From assembly GCF_040807025.1 (NCBI RefSeq), contig NC_090952.1, forward strand, positions 4,170,001 to 4,234,000: 64,000 nt of DNA, given 5' to 3'. This document shows, piece after piece, positions 25,845-37,121 of this stretch. The stretch is from Struthio camelus. Lineage: Eukaryota; Chordata; Aves; Struthioniformes; Struthionidae. Below the pieces are notes generated by a model. The model worked only from the letters and a program-made list of their open reading frames with translations. It was not told where the DNA came from and made no database searches. Position 1 is the first letter of the stretch; every line of letters starts with the position of its first letter. Position numbers and translations under genes: made by a program.

Positions 25845-28317
25845 TGCAAAGCTCTGAGTCACAAAATGAAGCCACTGAATTTGAGCTCCCACCAGTCCCA
25901 ATTGCTTGGCTCCAGGCAAAAGCCCATGAGGGCGCCTTGCACTGCAAAAAGCTCCTGCCTTGAGCTGGAAGCTTCCAACTTCTTATTAATAGCTGGAGGA
26001 ACTGGGGTGACATCTTCTCCTCTGTCTTCTCATGACCGGGTCCAGATTCCCTCTCAGCCCTTCCCAAAGCTGTCCTGGAGATTTTATCACAGTGCGATCC
26101 TTTTTATTCAGTTTATAGACCAACACCACTCGTCTATGCTGTATATTCACCAGAGCTGCCAGAGGAGGGAGCCGATGAGGAAGAGGTGAGAAGGACGCTG
26201 AAAACAGAGACTAAAGCAGAAAATGATAGTTGCATCCAGGGTGGGAAAGAGGTGAGGGGAGAGATGACAGACAGGCAGGCCGGCAGCTCAACCCCCTCCA
26301 AGCAACGTGTACCCATCTCCCTACCTTCCCATGCTGTTCACTTTGCAGGGCTCAGTTCTTGCTCCTCCTAAGTCAACAGAATGGCCCCATCTTTACTCCA
26401 CTCCTGGACGGTCCAGTGCGATTTCAGGCACGGGTATCCATAGTGCTGTCCATAGCCCTCGTCTGCAGTGCCAGGTTTCTTCACGTCAGTTTGGTTTCCC
26501 GTGAGTTCAGTTTTTCCCTGAGTCAGCTCTGAAGGAGTGTCAGTACAGCAGTGACTCGGGGCCTGGAAAGCCAACTTCCACACGCTACGTGTGGGCGAGA
26601 CGGGCAGATGCAGACCCGTCCTAAAGCTCACCTAAGCCCCTGCAGAGCTGGAAGAGGGCAGGGGGATTTTTGACTGGGGGTCTTACCTCATAGGCTGATA
26701 TACTGCATTTCCATCAGCTGGGATTCATCCCAGCTCTGCCTAGGAAGCATGTGTCTTACGTTTTTGGCTGGGGTGTGCACTCCCCTGTCATGTGTGGAGC
26801 AAGACAGATGCCTACATCCTGTGAGGAGCTGATCCAAATGAGCAGAGAGCAATCTTCAGAAAGCTCCCAGGTCACAGATGGCAGCAGTCGCACCAGTGAG
26901 CTGGGGCTGGAAAGGGCAAATGGCCAAGGATCAAAGCAGTGCAGGTTGGAGCCACAGCAGCCCTGGCCAGGTTCGGGGATTCAAGGTATTCAGAATGGGT
27001 GGGAGCCACCTTCAAACACCTCCTAGCCTGGTAGCATCCCTTGGCCATGCCACAACCCAGGAAAGCAAAGCCATTCTACTGCTTCTGGCTGCAAATATCC
27101 CTAGGTCCTCTTTCTGCCAGATAGACCTTGCAGAAGCCACTGAGGGACCTCAGCATACATGACCCAAGTCACTCTGCTTGTTAGCAAGGAGAAAGGACTG
27201 ATCCTGCCCACATGCCTTATGGTCAGCAGGGTTAAGTTCCCTTGGAAGCTGCAGCACCTGTGGATCTCCCAGCACTGCCTGGATGTTTCCTTAGCAAGAT
27301 CTTCATTGTCTTTGTAATGGAAGGGCCACATGTGGACCTTGGCATACCAGTTCCTTCATTATTTGCCATTTTCAGGTTGCAAAACCTCAGCCCAAGGTGA
27401 GAGCCAGCCTTAGGGTTCACCGAGGAAAGCTGAGCTGGTCACACGTTCTCAGGATACGGAGCACGTTTTCTGGCTGCCCATGCTCCTGAGTCCTGGAGCT
27501 GCTGAACACAGAGCTCCCGTGTTCGCAGCTAGTGGCAGATTTTTTCCCAGCTGTGCTGCAAAAAGTGTCCTTGCACCACAGAAGGGCTGTTTGTGGGAAT
27601 CTCCGAGTAATGTGTGCATTACTACAAGCAAGCTACAGAGCGTTATTCTGCAAGGGTGCATGTTTGCTTTCCAGCCCTAATATCAAGGGTTTTTGTATTG
27701 ATCAGGAATCCTTTGCCGAACATAGAGGGGAGTCTGTAGCACGGTGGCAGTATGAGGGCATTTGCTTGCATCTGCCAGCAAGAGTAGGGCTAAGGGTATG
27801 TTTTCCAGGCCGCCTGGTGGAAAGCATGTGTATGGGTTTCCCAGGGCATGGCTACTCTCAAGGCATACATGTGATGAGATCAGGTGTGTTGGTTTTGATC
27901 CTGGGGAACCAGTGGGCAATGAGGGTTTGTAGCTGGGTTTTGGAAGGCCATGCTATATGCCGTTGGTTGTTTTTCAGATCCTGCTGTGCAAAGTGGGTGT
28001 TTACCAGATACAGTTTGTGGGCATATTTTACACACCGTGCCGATCTGGGGGGTCTTGGTGACTGTCCGGGATGGACTGCTTTATGGCCAGGGGATTCCTC
28101 TCTGGGCCCTTAGCATCCCCAAGCTGCCTGCCATGCAGGCTTGCATCCAGTTGGTGGATGTCTATGAGGACTGGAGGATGCATGACACTGCCAGGGTGTC
28201 TCTGCTCCCCCTGCAGCAGCTCAGTCTCCAGATGCCCTTGCTGGAAGCTGCCTTGTGACTGGCACGCTGTGGCCCAGGACTGCCTTGCCAGGCCAGCCCT
28301 TTGGGGCTGCCCTCACA

Positions 28318-28362
28318 GGAGGGCCAACACGTACCTCACAGGGTGGTACGTGTTGGCCCTCC
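28318..28362. repeat. Perfect 18-bp inverted repeat with 9-nt loop
   Basis: The left arm 28318-28335 and right arm 28345-28362 are perfectly complementary around a 9-nt loop. It would form a short terminator-like hairpin in RNA. No associated gene or poly-T run was found. Confidence 0.85.
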
Positions 28363-29604
28363 ACCCCATTTTCGTAGGAATGAGGATCAGTTCAGAGCAT
28401 CCCAACACACTTCTGAGACCCTTTTGCTTCCAGTCTTATCCTTACAGGCAGCAGGGTCTGGAGCCCTCCATGCAGCAAGCTGGAAATGTGGCCTTGGCTT
28501 GCAAACATGGCTGATACATGAGCCATTTCTGTACAAGCTCTGTGAACACTGGGGCCCCAAAGTTAGGGCTTTGAGATCATCAAAGGATGCTGAGTTGTAG
28601 CTGCAAGACAGTCCTGGCAGCTGAAATGAGCTGTTTTCAAGGTGAGCCCTGGGTGCTGTGTTGGTAGGAGCTTTGGCATGCTGGAAGGGAAACTGAGACA
28701 GAGCCAGACTGGTGCTCAGTAACAGTGAGAGACAACTATTTTGCAGTGCTAATTCCTGCTGTGAGAGCCAGCGAGGACTCCCTTTGCATGCTCCCATCAA
28801 TTCTCCCACGCTGCCACCTCTCCTGACTCTGTCCCATATTGCTGCTGGTGGCCATGCTCAGAGGATTCCAGGACTTTGCTGTGAGCAGGGAGGCCCTGAC
28901 CCTAGCAGGTCATGGCCTGGAAAAATCCTTCTCTGCCTGCAGAAGCAGTCGAGACCATGACACCCATGCATCAGTGAGCATGAGCATGAAGGCACACGGC
29001 TAGGGACTGTCCAAGAAGAGCCACTCTGCACAAGCAGGGCAGCTCCATGCCTTTCAGGGCAGGACAAGGTGTGACAGGAGCACCTGCCACGGTGCCCGAG
29101 TTGTGGAAGCTGCCTGCTCTGTGCCCAGCTGGCTCACAACTGACTGTGAGACAGGAGGATGTCTGCTGCATGGAAGAGCCCAGCTCCACCCCTTCAAGGA
29201 AATCAAATACTTAGCCCAGAGTCGTGTTCCCATCCTCCCCGGCAGAGTGCCCGTTCCAGCTGCAAGGTGCTCCTTGCTGCCCAGGTGCCAAGAGTGGCCC
29301 CAATGCATGGTCTCCAACAGTCAGAGCCCTGCAGCTCCCACAGCTCCAGAAACTGAGGGTGTGCAGCAGTGCCTGCTCAGGGCACTGGTGCCTGGATGTT
29401 GGTGTGGGCAGTGCATTGAAGTTTCTGAGCCACATGTGTTGGAACAAGGCTGCACAGGAGTGACAATGGTGAAGCTCATCTCAGGATGGCTCTCCTGGTG
29501 TCCTGCACGCAGAGAGGGGCACAACACTAGCACCATTACACTGGGCAGGCTCCAGGCATGGTCAAACACAGGCACACAGGCCCTTGACACGGAGGTGCTG
29601 GCTG

Positions 29605-29705
29605 GACATCTGGGTTCCAGTTCATGCTCTGGCACAACCTTGCTGTAGGACCTTGGTCACATCACTTTCCCCTCCCTTGATTTCTCCATCAAAGGTGGGG
29701 GAATA
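29605..29705 (+). mobile_element. MIR-like SINE fragment
   Basis: The stretch follows the MIR core order in sense orientation: CTGGGTTCCAG, CTCTGGCAC, then GTAGGACCTTGGTCACATCA, a pyrimidine-rich block, CTCCATCAAAGGTGGGG and AATAA. It matches my recollection of the MIR consensus at ancient-repeat divergence. A repeat-library search would settle it. Confidence 0.6.
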
Positions 29706-32700
29706 AGTCATTTGCTGGACTCTAGTATTTTGGTTAGGGAGCAGTCTCAGGGCTGGGAGCATCAGCACATCAGCCGGGGCTGTGGCTGTGTGCTTCCTTC
29801 TCCCTGACTTTTCTGCCTGTGCTCTGGGGCAGCCACATCTCTACGTTGTATCTTGCTATTTACTCAGCAAAGTCAGCAAACACATGTAGCAACATCTCCT
29901 CAGTTCCAGTGAGCCCCCTCCCCAGGGGTCAGCACTGAGGTGCCCGCAGCGCACCTGGGGCTACGGTGCCTGCTGCCCAGCCTGCGAGCTGCCTGCTGCC
30001 CAGTTTGGGCAAGCAGGTGCCAGGATGCGAAGCCTTGCCCCTTCCCTGAGCAGCACTGAGAGGGCGACCCCTGACTCCTGCAGTCCTTAATTCCTCCTCA
30101 TGCCAGAGCTTCCTCACTTCAGTGAGATCCCAAATGCTGCTGACGGGGGTCAAAACCGCAGATGGATCTACCAAGGTACCACCAGCTGGCACAAAGCTGT
30201 GTCTGCAAAGTGAGAGAGCTGTCTGAATGAGGCCTCGTTCAACCCAGAAAGGAACACAAAGAAGAAAAAGAAAACATTTCTCCTCATTTTCTTAACAGTC
30301 ATTAGCTATGTCCTAGCCTGTCTCCTGTCCCCAGGATCTCCCAGTGGCATCCTGTGTTGCAGGCAGCAGGATGGGGCTGTGCCGCAACACCAGATGCCAG
30401 CTTGTTCATCTGCTTCAGTTCGTTCGCTCTGTAAACATCCCTGAAAAGCCAGGGCCCCGCACTGTGGCGGTTAAGAGGCATGGTCCTAGGACCCAGGTTG
30501 GCACAGGGGTCTGGAGGTCTGGCGTCCTCCTCTCTCCCCTCTACCCGCATGTAGCCGGGCAGGACACAAGGCTGCCCAGGCCAGGGGGTGGCAAGGATTA
30601 GCTCTGCAGGAAGTGGGGAATGGATTGAACTCTGGAGACATGCAAAAACCAACGCATACCCCTGAGTGACAAAAAAACTGGCAGGGCTTCTGTGCATTCA
30701 AAGCAATGCCATCCAGCTCCAGACTATTCCCTACTCTCTCTCAACTTTATCAGCTCTTTTCCTATGAAATGAGAGCCCAAAGCTGATCTGAGCTTGCCAG
30801 GACCACCCAGGGCCCTGCCTAGGCACTTTCCAAAACCGGGCGTGTTCTGGGTTCATGTGCTGTGGTTTTATCTGGGTTTTTGCTGCTCAGGCAGCTCCTG
30901 GCATCTCCTACAGCCTTGATGCATCCTCAACCCACTGGAGAACAGAAAAGGAAATCCCACCTTAAGTGTTATCCACACATGTTTTATCTTCTGCCCCACA
31001 CTTGAATCAAAATCAGTACACGCAGCTCTGATTACAGAAGGGTTTGGATTCGCTTGGGTTTTGGACGCAGCTCAGAGCTGGGGCCTACTTTGCTCTGCTC
31101 TCTATTGCCTCTTGGGGACAGCATATTCCTGAAAACCTGAACTGCAGAAAATTTCACTCAGGCAAGCATGACAGGCCCTGTCCAGACTCTGATTGCATGG
31201 AAGTCTAATGAAATAAAAGGAAACTTGCTTTGCTTTTACTTCCCACAGAAAGGTGCCAAAGCTTTCAGCTTGAAATGCCACAGTGGTCCTTATCCCCTGG
31301 CTGGGAAAGCTGAGCATCCCCATGGCACTGAAAACAAGGGGTCCTGGCAGCCTCCGTGGAAATGCTCCCGTTCTGATAAACACTGTGGCAACAGGGACTG
31401 AGAGATGGAGAACTGATGTGCAGCGAGGGCCTTGGACACATATGCCCCTTGGGGGATCTGAGGTACCAGATTAACGAGAAAGCACGAAGCACTGCAAGAC
31501 GAAGTGCACTCACGCCTCAAGCCAGAGCATCAGTACAGGTGGGCCAGGAGTGCAGGGCTGGAGGGGCCATGGCGCTGAGGTTATGGGGGACACTGCGCTC
31601 TGCATGGGCTTGGTGACTAAGCCGAGGGTGGGAGTCGAGGAATAAACAGGCAAGAACAACACGGAGGTTGAGTTCAAGCAACATCTTGCTGCAGAAACGG
31701 AGGCATCAGAGGCAAAAAGACTCAGGAAGATGGTCCACCCAAGACACACTCCTGGTGGCAGCAGCATGGTGCACAGCTGTGGGGTCTGTGGTGGCTGGTG
31801 CCATGGTGCTGTGCAGTCTTCGTGCTTGCTGCCTCTGTCGACCCTGAGGCAGCCTAATGCTGAGCACAGCTCATAGTGGGGTGCTGAGCCCATGGCCAGA
31901 GGTGCTGAGTCTGGGGACAGCTCCTCTCTACTCTCCATGTGGTTGCTTCAGGCTGTGGTAAGCCAGAAGCCAAGTGGAGAGACCAGGGAAAAAGTGTCCA
32001 AGCCCTTTTTCAACACCCTGGCAACCAGAGGCAGGGGGTTGTCCTCCCATGCCCTCTCATGCCCTCCGGCCCCCCTGAGTCTGCCCTCAGAGACTTCTGC
32101 AGTTTCCACCATCTGATTTTTGGTGTTTGCAACTTGCTCAGGCCACAAGCACCAAAGCCAGTGGCACAAAGCCGGTGGCCGTAGTTCCTCTCTGCCACCC
32201 ACCCGGGCCATTCCCCACTGGTCTTTGCAAGCAAAGAGGCACCTGGGAGAAAGGGAATAGTGAGGCTCATCTAAGACATTGCAGGATCCACATACATGGA
32301 CATTAGAGGGAGCTCACAGAGCAGCATCCACACCTTCTATGTGTTTCTCTGGGCCTAAACTCTCTGCATGGCTTTGGGCAGCTCATCTCCGCACCTTTGT
32401 GACTCTTGCCATTTATGAGAGCTGAAAGTGGTATGGGTCAGCTCCCTGGCCATGCCAAGCTGCTTTCAAAACCACAGTGACAGGAAAAGCCCTGCAGCTG
32501 TTGCAAGGCCTGGGCGTGATGCATCCTCCCTGGGAAAGGTGCTTCTGCAGCCTTGCAGGCTCCTGCAGTCATATGTCCAGGGCCACACAGCGGGGACGCA
32601 TGGCCTGTGTGCCCAGGTTGCTGCCTGGACATGTACTTGTGGGAGCTGGACACGTCACCCCATGGTGGCCGAAGCAGGACTCCACCAAGGGCAAGGGGAA

Positions 32701-35167
32701 CCCATGCTCTGGAGCCTTCAAGAATTGCAGGGACAGGAACAGCTGACTTGCAGGAGATAAGCCCATGGGTTAAACATGGGCTCCCCACACCCCTGTGACC
32801 TGCTGTCTTTGAGAGGTTTGCAGCTCCAGGAAGAGGTGCGCACCTTCCTTTTGGGTGCTGGAGACAGGCGTATGTGTTTGACCAGCTTCCAACTCTCACA
32901 AGGAGTTTGGTACACCTTCACTCCAGGCTGCCCTCTCCCTGTTTTGGTGCCAAGATTTTGGCTGGCCGGCTTGGCTTGGGAAATGCTTAGCCTCCTCAGG
33001 CTTGGGTGCGAAAGCGCAAATCTCTCTGATGCCCAACTGTTCATGCATTCAACCTCAGCAGCTTGAAATACAGTCATCAGCCTTCCTTGCAAACGCAGAG
33101 GCTGGCTAGGCAAGCGAGAAGGGTTAAAACAAGCACTCAGGGGGGTTGCAACCTGGAAATCTCTGTGCTTGCCAGGCCGATAGCAGCAGCAGCATGCATC
33201 TACTGAATGCCATCCCATGCAGCAAAAGATTCATCTCAGAGAGATGACGTTCTCACAAGTGCTGTGACAATGAATGCCTGGGTAGAGGAGGGAGAAATCA
33301 AGTCCCAGAGAAGGAGAGCTGATGATGACTAAGGCCAGATCGACTTGGAGAGGTAATAATCAGCTGGTTAATCGGCATATGGGTACCACATGGGCCCACC
33401 AACACTGACCCAGCCGTGTCCTCACTGTCCCAGATTAAGGCATAGCGATACATGTGGGGGGAGCTAGGGAGGCGGGATGGAGCGAGGAGGACTGCAGCAG
33501 GCAGAGCACAGGCAGAAATGAGTAGGAAACCTGGCTCACTGGTTCTGCTGTGCTTGGGATAATTTGTTTGCAGCTCTTTCAAGCCCTCAGAGCCTGACTG
33601 GGGAATGTGTTCAAGCTCGTCTCCCAAACCCTGTGGCTACAAAGCTGGGTTTGGCTGCAGTTCAAGCCAAGGCTCTGCCCAGAAGAGAGCTCTAGCAGCT
33701 CAGACTTTCGAAGGGGTGAGTCTGAAACAGCAGCATTGCTGAACGCTCCTTGCAATTCACCGCGCTGGCTCTGATGGGCTGAGACGCAGTGGGAGACCTC
33801 AGCAGGAGACCTCCCGCGGGCTCTGCGGGACCTTGGTGCAGGATCTGCGATCAAAGCTTTAGCTGCTCTCCGCAGAAGCAGGAGCCCTGTGGCTCCCACG
33901 GAGGAATTTGGGGGGTGAATCTGTGCCGCTCCGGCCACTGTTACGCTCACATGGCAGCTGCAGACAGTCAACCTGGCTAGCGGGTGGTGGGTGGCTGGGA
34001 GCTCTCCCCGTGCTCACCCCGTGCTCAGCCGGCTGGGCCATGAGCCATGCAGCCAGCTGAGGGCACGCATTTGATGCCGTCTTCAAGAATTGGCCAGGAT
34101 TGCATTTGTATTTTTTATTTTTTTATCAGACGCTGGCATCTTTGAGTTAGGAAGCCAGGGGAACATGTCCTGGAAGGAAGAAGACGAGGCGATTAAACGC
34201 ACTGGGAAAACTGGTCCGGCCTGAGGAGCTGTCGACGCCGCACCTGGTGCGCAGCGCGTTGCTGCGGGCGCTGGGCGTGCGAGGTGCCAAAGGCAGCCGC
34301 TGTGCTGCCGTGCTCTCGTCCCACTCTGAAAAAGAGACAGTGATTCAATGGGGATCATCTGCTTCGGGCCATGAGGGATCTCCCTATCCAGCCCTTCCCT
34401 GATTTCACCCAGCCGCTTCCCTGCTCGCCCCACCAAGCAATGGGTTGAGGACTGGAGATGCAAAACCGGCTCCTGCCAGCCTTTACCAACCTGCTGGCTT
34501 CAGGAGCTCTACCCACCAGCGCTGCTGGTCGCAGATGGGCACCAGGAACCCCCTGCGCACCGGGCTCCTTGCCGCTACTGCAGCTGGTGAGCCAGTGGGT
34601 AGCGCTGGCAGCGGCAGGGAGGGTCGGTCCCTGCTAGGGCTGCCCCAGAGACCCATTAGTTTGCTCGGGTTGATCCTGCACCCTCCTGGCACCGGCTCCC
34701 CAGCCTGGACCCTCTCAGGACCCTTTATTCCTCTCTGCGCAGGAGGGGCCCCAAGACTCCAGCCTGCCCCACCATCTCCCCTGCTCCCTGCCAGGGGTGA
34801 GGTGCTGCAGGCCCATCCCGGCCCACCCCAGGGATCCTTTGTGCCTGGGCTTGTTCTCTGGCAGTGCTGCAGAAGGAGGCCGGAACACGTGGAGCGAGCT
34901 GGCCGGACTCAGCTGCATTTCCAGGTCGCCGAAGGGTGGCGAGTGAGGAGCGTTGTGTGGGGCACTAGCCTGGGGCAGGGCCAGGCGGACGGGCCCCTTG
35001 CGGGGAGGCAACTGGGGCAGCCGCAGCAGGGCTGACAGGGTAACGAAGTGGGGTGGCATTGGGAGGGGGGAGGCTGTGCTGGGCAGAGGCCATGGGGCAG
35101 ATGTGCGGGGGGGGTGGGCAGGGGAAGGGGCGGGTGGGCAGTGACTGGGAAGGCAGAGGGGCCAGGC

Positions 35168-36130
35168 CCAGACATATGTGCAGGGGGGGGTCATACCCAG
35201 ACAGCTGTGTTGTGGAGGGGCAGATGTGCAGATGGGTGCAGGCAGATGTATATGGGGAGGGGGGGTCATGCTCAGACAGATGTGCACCAGGGTATAAAGA
35301 TGTGCAGGGGGCAGATGTGCGGGGGGGTGATGTGCATGAGGGAGGTCTTGCCCAGACAGATGTGCACTGGGGGTGGACAGATGTGCAGTGGGGGCAAATG
35401 TGCAGTGGGGGTGGACAGATGTGCAGTGGGGGATTGTGCCCTGACAGATGTGCACCGGGGGCAGATACATGTGCCGTGGGGTCAGATGTGCAGTGGGGGG
35501 CAGATGTGCACGAGGGGGGTCATGCCATGACGGATGTGCACCGGGGCGGACAGATGTGCAGTGGGGGCAGACGTGCAGTGGGGGGCAGAGGTGCACGAGG
35601 TGGGGGTCATGCCCATACAGATGTGCAGTGGGGGCAGATGTGCACAAGGGGGGTCATGCCCAGACAGATATGCACCGGGGGTGGACAGATGTGCCGTGGG
35701 GGGCAGATGTGCTCAAGGGAGGTCATGCCCAGACAGATGTGCCGGGGGCAGATGTGCAGTGGCGGGGGCACGAGGGAGGTCATGTCCAGAGAGATGTGCA
35801 GTGGGGGGCAGATGTGCAGTGGCGGGGGCACGAGGGAGGTCATGCCCAGACCGATGTGCACCAGGGGTGGACAGATGTGCCGTGGCAGGGGCACGAGGGA
35901 GGTCATACCCAGACCGATGTGCACCAAGGGTGGGCAGATGTGCCGTGGCAGGGGCACGAGGGAGGTCATGCCCAGACCGATGTGCACCAGGGGTGGACAG
36001 ATGTGCAGTGGCAGGGGCACGAGGGAGGTCATGCCCAGACCGATGTGCACCAGGGGTGGACAGATGTGCAATGGCGGGGGCACGAGGGAGGTCATGCCCA
36101 GACCGATGTGCACGAGTGGGCGGTCATGCC
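35168..36130. repeat. G-rich 63-bp minisatellite upstream of CCNB3
   Basis: Nearly 1 kb of tandem repeat. The distal half (about 35850-36115) is a clean 63-bp array built from GATGTGCACCAGGGGTGG, CAGATGTGC, GGCAGGGGCACGAGG and TCATGCCCAGAC; the proximal part is a more irregular mixture of the same blocks. Because 63 is a multiple of three and the unit has few stops, frames stay open for up to about 400 codons on both strands; these are repeat artefacts, not genes. The unit repeatedly carries CANNTG sites (CAGATG). The array runs directly into the CCNB3 CpG island. Confidence 0.9.
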
Positions 36131-36720
36131 TCGACGGGAGGGGCAGACCCAGCGCGCGGCAGGCTCGGAGGGAGGCGCAGCGGGGCCGCGGCCCCGGCCG
36201 CCCTGCGGGGGCACCACGCGCTCCCCGGCGCGCCCCTCCGTGCGCCGGCCGCTTTAAGACCGATTTAAACCCGAGCCCGGCCTAGCCAATCGCCGCGAAG
36301 CCTGCCCCCCCTTTGCCCCGCCCCCGCCCGCACCGCCCCAACCCCATTGGCCAGCAGGGCCGAATTTTAAACTCTCCGCGCCCGCCCCTTAGAAACCGCA
36401 TCCCTGCCCGCGCGCTGATTGGCTGCCGCTCGGCCAGTGCCGGCCGCCGCCGCCGGGCTGCTATTTTCAAAAGAGCCGGGGCCAGGGCGGCGGCGGCGGC
36501 GGCGCAGGTGAGCGGCGCCCCGGGAGCGGCCGCGGGGGTCCCCGGCCTCGGGGCCGCCGGAGGCTCTGCTGGGGCGGGGGGGACCCGCTGCCGCCCCTGC
36601 CCTGGGGCCGCCGGGCTGCTGTGGGTGACCCCCTCCATCGGCCTGGGCCTCGTGGGGACCCCTGGCTTTGGGGCACCCCCTCCCTGGGGGGCTGGGGTGG
36701 GGGGCGGGTGAGCGGGGACC
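36131..36720 (+). promoter_or_regulatory. CCNB3: CpG island promoter of CCNB3
   Basis: GC content and CpG density rise sharply here compared with the flanks. No convincing TATA box is seen. Three CCAAT boxes lie at 36286-36290 (forward), 36346-36350 and 36418-36422 (both as ATTGG), with GC boxes such as CCCCGCCC near 36317. A TTCAAA motif (reverse of the TTTGAA CHR core) is at 36466-36471 near the likely start of transcription. Multiple NF-Y sites 60-70 bp apart plus a CHR element are the known arrangement of G2/M promoters bound by NF-Y and DREAM/MuvB. The promoter call is strong; cell-cycle control is inferred. Confidence 0.75.
36472..36507 (+). other. CCNB3: CCNB3 untranslated first exon (5' limit approximate)
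   Basis: A CGG-repeat-rich leader ends at a strong donor, gcgcag|gtgagc, with the exon's last base at 36507. The next plausible exon begins at 37092 after a pyrimidine-rich acceptor and carries the start ATG at 37122. The 5' end is not visible and is placed just after the CHR motif. Confidence 0.5.
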
Positions 36721-37121
36721 TCAAACCTCCTCCCTGAGGTGCCCTTGTGCCCCCTTCCCCCTGTGCTTGAAGGTGGGTGCAGGTCAACAGGGAGCCTTGA
36801 CCCCCTTGCTGGGGGTGCAGGGCAGTAGGGACTGGGGCCCCCCTAGGCCAGGGAGAGCTCCCAGGTCCTCCCCCCAGCCCCCCCTTAGGTGTGCACCAGC
36901 CCCGTGTGCTGCTCCGCATGGCCACCACCAGCTTTGCACAGGGTGGCTGCGGTCGGTCCCTGCTGCGTCCCCCATGCCAGAAGGAGCAAGCTCCCCGTGA
37001 CACCCTGGCATGCCCCTTCTGTGCCTTGGTTTCCCCTGCTCTGGGGGGCAGCCAGGCCCTGGTACCGAGCCCTGCTCTGCCTCCCCCCCAGCTGTGCTTG
37101 GAGAGAGGCCCACGGGAGACG

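Larger units (their letters stand above)
25845..35165. other. Intergenic region between EVA1C-like and CCNB3
   Basis: No exon chain was recognised on either strand in this 9.3-kb stretch. It contains the 18-bp hairpin at 28318-28362 and the MIR-like SINE near 29605. A weaker MIR-like fragment near 32360-32415 is too diverged to call. Confidence 0.6.

Noticed and set aside
34715-36113. Minus-strand frames of 310 and 168 codons rich in His/Pro/Cys
   Set aside because: Mirror image of the same minisatellite; no splice sites or conserved domain.
35053-36285. Long plus-strand frames (up to 410 codons) across the G-rich array
   Set aside because: The frames are open only because the repeat period (63 bp) is a multiple of three; three frames read equally repetitive Cys/Gly/Arg/Asp peptides and none continues into unique coding sequence.
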